This document shows positions 58,974 to 64,000 of a stretch of 64,000 nt of DNA, in pieces. The notes beneath the pieces are model-generated. The model was not told the DNA's origin, ran no database searches, and saw nothing but the letters and a program-made list of their open reading frames with translations. A program made the position numbers and the translations under genes. This stretch comes from Daucus carota subsp. sativus (lineage: Eukaryota > Streptophyta > Magnoliopsida > Apiales > Apiaceae), in assembly GCF_001625215.2 (NCBI RefSeq), contig NC_030381.2, positions 45,816,689 to 45,880,688 on the forward strand, read 5' to 3'. Each line of letters begins with the position of its first letter. The stretch's first letter is position 1.

Positions 58974-59775
58974 ATTTAAATGTGTGCAGATCATAATTTT
59001 TGTTCATTTCACATGTATCCAAATAGTGCATGCCATTCTGATCATATCCTAAGGACAGATTTATCATATAATTATATAAAAACAGCAGGTATGTGTATTA
59101 TTTTTTCTATCTGTGTTTCTAAAAAGATGAAGAACAGATGAAGAGGGATGAGTGATCCCTCTCTGTATGTTATTCTTTGATATAACAATACTTTATTTCT
59201 CCTCTAATTCAATTCATATGATTGATACTGTGGGGGTATTTTATATGTGCATTGGTCCATAAAATAACACTCATATAAAATAAATAAATAATACAAAAAT
59301 AATTAGTTCTCTTAAAAAATGTAAAAATTAATAAAAAAACACTACACAGTTCATTTAAAACCTAGTTTTTCAAGCAGGTAAATTTATGTTCCGAGTTATG
59401 ATTTAATCCGACGTAAATTTAATAATAAACTTAAGTTAAAGATAACATGATTTTATGTAGACTTTTTTGTTGTCAATTTTTTTAATTTTAAATTTAAAAA
59501 ATAATATTTATAAGAAAATAAAATGTTATGTAGTGTTCTTTGTTATTTTATAAACATCTTTCTTTTACATATATACTATTATCATTTGGAAGTATAAAAC
59601 ACCCGCACATAATACAAGTACAATTCTGTTGTACAATTAAGATATCTAATTAGATAACCAAAAAAGCGATGAAATCATATTAGTCTTTCTTATCAAATTC
59701 TGTTGTAACAAAAGGAATGCAAGAGAGTTCTGCGTGAAGAGAAAAAGATCGCGAGAGAGAGAGGCAAGTAAGAAG
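58974..59775. other. Spacer between divergent PLC-like and small unknown genes
   Basis: Promoter regions of both neighbours. AT-rich, with no element or gene recognised. A purine-rich GAGA stretch (59751-59765) lies just before the ATG at 59776. Confidence 0.5.
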
Positions 59776-60530
59776 ATGGGTTTGTCACATGATGCTGCTC
59801 CGACTTTCAAATCCTATGAGGTTCCTCATGCCTCGACTGGTATGCCTTTCTATTACAATTATTTACAATATTCTTTCTTTTTCTCATGATTTTGAGTGGA
59901 ATTGCGAAAGGTGTTGATTTTAATCTTGTTTGTTTGTGTGTATTTGTTTGTTTGTTTAATCCCTGTGTTTTGTTTGGGTTTTGGTGTTTTGGGCGATTTT
60001 TCGTGTTACATGTGATACGCTTCGTTGTTCGCTTCACATACGACGAGGCAACTTGATCGATAGTATAGCGGTGGTGGCCGATGGTGGCGATGACGGCGGT
60101 TTCAGGATGGGATCCGGTTTCAGAAAGGAAAGCGCGCTAATTGTGTCTTAATTGAGGGCGGTAATTGTGCCTCGTTAATTATGCCTCTTTATTGAGGGCG
60201 TAAATTGTGCCTCAATTATTGAGGGCGTAAATTGTGTCTCTTTATTGAGGGCGTTAATTGGGCCTTATTTGAGGGCGTTAATTGGGCCTTAATTAGAGAT
60301 ATTATAATTTTATTATTATGCCTTAATTAAGAGCTTAATTGTCTCAATCATGAGTTATCATGATTGTGGGAATATTTTGATGTAATCTGTTAAATATATC
60401 GACTTATATTCTTTTTGTTTCTCTTGTTTTATTTTCAGGATTCTTGGAAGAAGGCCGGTTTTCTTTTCGGACATTAAAGTTTTATTGTCTAAATTTCCCC
60501 GGTCATCTTGCATGTCCGACGGTTAGATAA
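59776..60530 (+). CDS. Unrecognised small two-exon gene candidate, 51 aa
   Basis: Exon 1 is 59776-59839 (starts MGLSHDAAPTFKSYEVPHAS) and exon 2 is 60439-60530. They join in phase through a G|GA codon across a GT-AG intron with a good acceptor (attttcag). The start has an acceptable context (aagATGG) and a GA-rich leader. I do not recognise the protein, which shows no signal peptide or motif. It could be the 5' end of a larger gene whose remaining exons were lost, a short regulatory or non-coding transcript, or chance. The intron carries a short GC-biased tandem repeat. Confidence 0.35.
60135..60300 (+). repeat. Tandem repeat with ttgagggcgttaatt unit
   Basis: Five to six diverged units of about 25-35 bp (ttgagggcg[t/g]aattg followed by tgcct or ggcctt) inside the intron of the small unknown gene candidate. 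Confidence 0.85.
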
Positions 60531-61793
60531 TAAGTTTTCTTGAATGAAAGAATTATACGGTGAATTGCCGATTCTCGTTGAGATTTATTCTCATTTTCAA
60601 AAAAAAAATAAAAAATTAAGAATAGCCAAAGTTGTGAGTATGAATGGACTATTTCTATTAAAGAGTAACTATGTGAAGTACGGGCAAAAGATTTTTTATC
60701 ACGAATATTATATTTTCCCTAACTATAAAATAGTAACAAAGAAAAAATTTCTTATCACCAACATTATATTTTCTAACTATTTCACAATGATAAGATTTTT
60801 TTATCCGGAACATAATATTCTAACCATTAATCTCTATTGACCGACTAAAATTGCTAGGATCTATCTCTGCATTGTGTAAATTTGTTATACAAAAACTTGT
60901 CTGTACAAGAAGGATAAGAAGCTTGAATATATTAATATTCAACTGTATAAGTTCTCTGCTATGAGGAATTAAAAGTCTGTTTAGGAGTACTGTTAAATAT
61001 TACTGTGTGGTCAGAAAAAATGTTGCTAAAAAAAGTGCTGTTGCAGGAATCAGATAACTGTTTGGTAGTTTTTTTTTTATATTTGCTTATTTTGAGTTAT
61101 AATATAAAAAGATAATTTTTTTGGTGAGGTTTGATAATGAAATTTGTAACCGCTTCCTACAAAAGCTGACCTGCTTTTTCTAAAAGCAGCTTTTCAGCTA
61201 AAAGTTGCTTTTGGATTTACCAAACAGTTTTCCAGCAAAAAACTAACTGTTGTTGATGTGTAACAGCAACCCCAACACAGTGCTTCACAGGTATGTTGAT
61301 GATTGTAGCAGACAACATAAATAGACAAGCAGCGGATGAGTTTAGGGGAATAATTACTTATTCCACAATTCTAAGAAGGGCACGATTAACATTTAACACC
61401 ACCTCCGAGCAGAAGAGCTGGTGGAGCTGTTTGAAAAAACAGTAGGCTAATCAGATGTTATATATGCTAGCACCAAGCCAGTCCTATCTTTTTATCAAAA
61501 CTGTATCTGGAGACTGGAAGCAACATCATGATTGTACACAACAAAGGAATTATGTAATCTTTTCAGCACTTTAGATGTGCTTTCTTAGTTTATTTCTTCT
61601 CTAGATTAACCACTCTCTAACTGCTTTTGCTTTGGCCTGTTGAGACTGATACAGTTTTCCATGACAGTAAAAAATCGAAATTTCCAAAGCTTCCTAGCTA
61701 ATCATATTGTGTATAACCAATAAACCAACCCTGATCATGATTCATGACAATGGGAGGACCTTTTAAGGGGCGAGGGGTACATATACCATCTCG
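60531..61793. other. Spacer with a probable hAT-like MITE
   Basis: Around 60970-61250 the outer parts (aactgtttggtagtttt; tttaccaaacagttttccag) and the aaaagctgacctgctttttc / aaaagcagctttt stretches are inversely related, as in hAT-type MITEs. The AAAAAG-rich ORF at 60544 is low-complexity and not supported. The rest is 3' flank of the carboxylesterase gene. Confidence 0.45.
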
Positions 61794-62699
61794 TCACTTA
61801 TGGTTGATGAAAGAATTTATCTTTTCCATGACATCCCCGGCCTTCTCAGAATCTTGCTTGATCAAATGAAACACATGTTCTTCACCTTCCGTCTCAACAC
61901 TCTCCACTTCTCCTTTCCACTCACTCTTCTCCAACGCCTTGTAATAAGTCACACCCCTCTCTCTCAAAAAATCACGCTCCGCCGTGAAAACAAGCACCCT
62001 TTCACACGCAAGCTTTGCCAACAAATCCGGACTCGCCGCCGGGTTCAATCTCGGATCATTAACACCCGTTTCTTCACAACAACAATATTTCCAAATTTTA
62101 TCCAGCTCCACCTCATGTCCGAAAAACGGACACGCCAAAATCATACCCGAAATCTTCACATCACACCCCAGCCCCTTAGTACTCACCCAGATCGCGATGG
62201 TATTGGCTATATTGGCTCCAGCACTGTCCCCAGCTACATAAAACCGGGTAAAATCACCGTGTTCGTTTATCCACGGGTCGGGTCCCGACCCGGCAACATG
62301 GGAAACGACCCATTTGAGGGCTTCCCATGAATCATCATAACACGCCGGAATGGGGGCTTCAGGGGCGAGCCTGTAATCAACCGAAATAGCGATGGCATTG
62401 CATTTTGAAGCCACGGATGCCACGTAGCTGGAGTAGGCTATTGATAAAGCGGACTCAATAGTGAATGCGCCGCCGTGGATGTAGAAGACCACGGGAAGCT
62501 TTTGTCCCGGTGAAGCGGATTCCGGGAGAAATATACGGACGGTGATTTTGGGGTCTGATGAAACGGTGACGTCTTTTGTTTTGGCGCCGTTTAGAGTTTG
62601 GGGTGCGGGGATTGGGCTGCTGCCCATGAGTCTCTTGATGGTGCCATTTTTGTGGACTACGAAGAATGGAGAGAAGTCGTGGGCAATGTCGGTATCCAT
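61794..62699 (-). CDS. Carboxylesterase (plant CXE, hormone-sensitive-lipase-type alpha/beta hydrolase), 301 aa
   Basis: A single exon starting MDTDIAHDFSPFF. The family's oxyanion-hole motif HGG is at residues 75-77 (FYIHGGAF). The nucleophile elbow GDSAG has Ser159, the acid is Asp242 (TAERDFLRERG), and the His is 274 (GEEHVFHL). The full Ser-Asp-His triad is present, so it should hydrolyse small esters. It is a CXE and not the GA receptor GID1, which has lost the catalytic His. Close plant relatives include CXE1/12-type carboxylesterases and 2-hydroxyisoflavanone dehydratase; the real substrate cannot be told. Probably cytosolic: no signal peptide from this start. The reading frame stays open upstream to another ATG at 62858. 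A TATA-like element near 62841 lies between the two ATGs, so I chose the internal one, which also matches the usual family length. Confidence 0.92.
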   Translation of the reverse strand: MDTDIAHDFSPFFVVHKNGTIKRLMGSSPIPAPQTLNGAKTKDVTVSSDPKITVRIFLPESASPGQKLPVVFYIHGGAFTIESALSIAYSSYVASVASKCNAIAISVDYRLAPEAPIPACYDDSWEALKWVVSHVAGSGPDPWINEHGDFTRFYVAGDSAGANIANTIAIWVSTKGLGCDVKISGMILACPFFGHEVELDKIWKYCCCEETGVNDPRLNPAASPDLLAKLACERVLVFTAERDFLRERGVTYYKALEKSEWKGEVESVETEGEEHVFHLIKQDSEKAGDVMEKINSFINHK

Positions 62700-62837
62700 T
62701 TCTAGAAGAAAAGATTTGCGAAAGAGATAAGAGTCATGTTGAGAAAGAGAAGTGAGATTTTGATGGATACAAGGAGTGAAGTAGGAATGAGTGTTGATGC
62801 GAATAAGAGGGAGGTGGTTGCTAACAAATTTAACGTT

Positions 62838-62849
62838 TGTTATATATGG
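62838..62849 (-). promoter_or_regulatory. Probable TATA box of the carboxylesterase gene
   Basis: Reads CCATATATAACA on the minus strand, about 140 bp before the chosen ATG at 62699. Confidence 0.5.
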
Positions 62850-62859
62850 TGGTTTCAAG

Positions 62860-63600
62860 TAATCTTCGGTTCATCGCTTCTATTATACTATCACTTTAAC
62901 TATGAACCATTATAAAATTTATTACATAATAAATATATATAAATAATTAATATAATAATAACCACATATTCATTCTCAAAAAAAAAAAAACCACATATTA
63001 AATAATATTTTAATATTAAAATGAATATGATTTTTACTTAATTCTAAATTAATAGTTAAATCGATTAGATCTTATCTCCCATCTATGTAACACTCTCTAT
63101 CCTTTATAAACTAGTATATCGAACTCAAATTAAGTATAATTCACTTCAGCTTATTTAAGTATGTGCATCAAATCATCTATTCTTATGAGCGGAACTTCAA
63201 AATTTTAAATTATAGTCGATAACCAAAATTTAAATTGATCATTATATCTTTACGATTTTCAAATCCGTTTCAAAACAATTCAATTTATATTTCTTTTGTC
63301 AGAACAATTCAATTTATTCTAATTCCCTTATCGTGTGCTTTTGCCGCCTAATCTAGATTCTCCATTTGACATATGTTGCGGGATTAATAAATAGTCCAAG
63401 TTTGACTAATCTACCACAATCCACTTTCAAGGTCAAAGTACTTATACGACGTCGTAATCCATTTGAACCCTCGTCTAGATCCGGAGCCTAGTCGTACTAG
63501 AAGAACACTCAGCGACGAAACATGAAAGCAACTCCTGTGAAAGTCTAATAGGATTTGTGTATGTATCATGTTGTTAAAGCTTCAGAGTAGAACACTATAG
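62860..63600. other. Spacer between divergent promoters
   Basis: AT-rich region between the carboxylesterase promoter (-) and the last gene's promoter (+). I recognise no element in it. Confidence 0.5.
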
Positions 63601-63602
63601 AG

Positions 63603-63660
63603 CGTGCATCTCTCTCTCTCTCTCGGACTCAGACTCAGAGTCTCTCTCGGTATATATTGA
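63603..63660 (+). promoter_or_regulatory. Core promoter with CT-rich patch and TATA box
   Basis: A (CT)n pyrimidine patch at 63609-63624, then a TATA-like gtatatattg at 63650-63659. The first coding ATG is at 63798. Plant core promoters often combine a Y patch with a TATA box. Confidence 0.5.
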
Positions 63661-63720
63661 ATAATATAAACACAAAGTGATATACTTACTATACATATAT
63701 GTACGTGTATCCGTGAAAGG

Positions 63721-63759
63721 ATGAGTAAAGCGAGGAGGAAAAGGGTAAAGTGGATTTGA
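63721..63759 (+). CDS. Possible upstream ORF, 12 aa
   Basis: An ATG in the predicted 5' leader opens MSKARRKRVKWI and stops at 63759, 38 bp before the main start. It is strongly basic. It is only a candidate regulatory uORF. Confidence 0.35.
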   Translation: MSKARRKRVKWI

Positions 63760-63797
63760 AGCTTTCTTTCTTGTTTTATTTTTACCTAAATAAATTA

Positions 63798-64000
63798 ATG
63801 GCTGACGATCTCTGTTTCTTCTTCAAGGTAACTCTTTTTTCTCTTTATAGTTATCTTATTTTAGACTGTAATGTTATTCTTCAGATTAATTCCAAAGATT
63901 GAATCTTTTTGCTTCACATTGTGTTTCTCTCATAAGGGTATTTTATTAATTAATGTTTCTTTGAATCTTTACTTAATTTTAGGTTATTTACTTGATCTGA
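63798..64000 (+). CDS. First exon of a gene running off the window
   Basis: The coding start at 63798 gives MADDLCFFFK, with a donor (AAG|gtaact) at 63827/63828. The rest of the window is intron 1. Ten residues are too few to identify the product. The start is supported by the upstream promoter features and a strong splice donor. Confidence 0.5.

Noticed and set aside
60544-60840. 98-codon Lys/Ile/Tyr-rich ORF
   Set aside because: Low-complexity AT-rich frame with tandem similarity (ttatcac.aatattatattt) and no recognisable protein.
61800-62330. Plus-strand 176-codon ORF opposite the carboxylesterase
   Set aside because: It is the antisense shadow of a gene with an intact catalytic triad and has no recognisable domain.

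Overview
This is nuclear DNA from a flowering plant, very probably a eudicot. It is AT-rich. The genes are split by GT-AG introns, and every recognisable product belongs to a plant family: BUB3, a GH3 auxin-conjugating enzyme, a PRISE/VEP1 reductase, an RD21-type protease with a granulin domain, and a plant carboxylesterase. Introns and spacers carry many short non-autonomous transposons and one piece of chloroplast DNA. I cannot name the species. There is no operon structure, CRISPR array or prokaryotic element.

Layout: 103-17762 (+) is a 17-exon coiled-coil protein gene with very repeat-rich introns. 19446-23390 (+) is BUB3. 25649-25948 (+) is a small LEA-like gene with an unresolved 5' end. 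26161-27422 (-) is a progesterone 5-beta-reductase/iridoid synthase-like reductase. 28862-30933 (-) is a group II-like GH3 amido synthetase. 31100-40650 is a gene-poor, transposon-littered spacer. 40660-44831 (-) is a C2-domain protein with a proline-rich repeat tail. 45611-49132 (-) is an RD21-like papain protease with a granulin domain. 51937-53271 (+) is a secreted LRR protein. 54196-58973 (-) is a PI-PLC X-domain protein. 59776-60530 (+) is an unrecognised small two-exon candidate. 61794-62699 (-) is a carboxylesterase. 63798 onward (+) is the first exon of a gene that leaves the window.

I reconstructed the multi-exon genes by hand from splice sites and reading phase. In each complete model the exon lengths sum to a multiple of three and all introns are GT-AG. 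The genes look functionally independent, and I see no pathway cluster. GH3 and the PRISE reductase both touch hormone or specialised metabolism, but their proximity is most simply chance.

I found no convincing new biological system. The observations most worth checking are these. The RD21-like gene has a one-base offset that separates its upstream ATG from an in-frame signal-peptide-like stretch. Its last exon carries a 34-bp tandem duplication that changes the C-terminus. Its first intron holds a Mutator-type element with a perfect 9-bp target-site duplication. The coiled-coil gene has a plastid rpoC2 fragment and a two-level tandem repeat in its introns. A loopless 44-bp palindrome lies in the gene desert.
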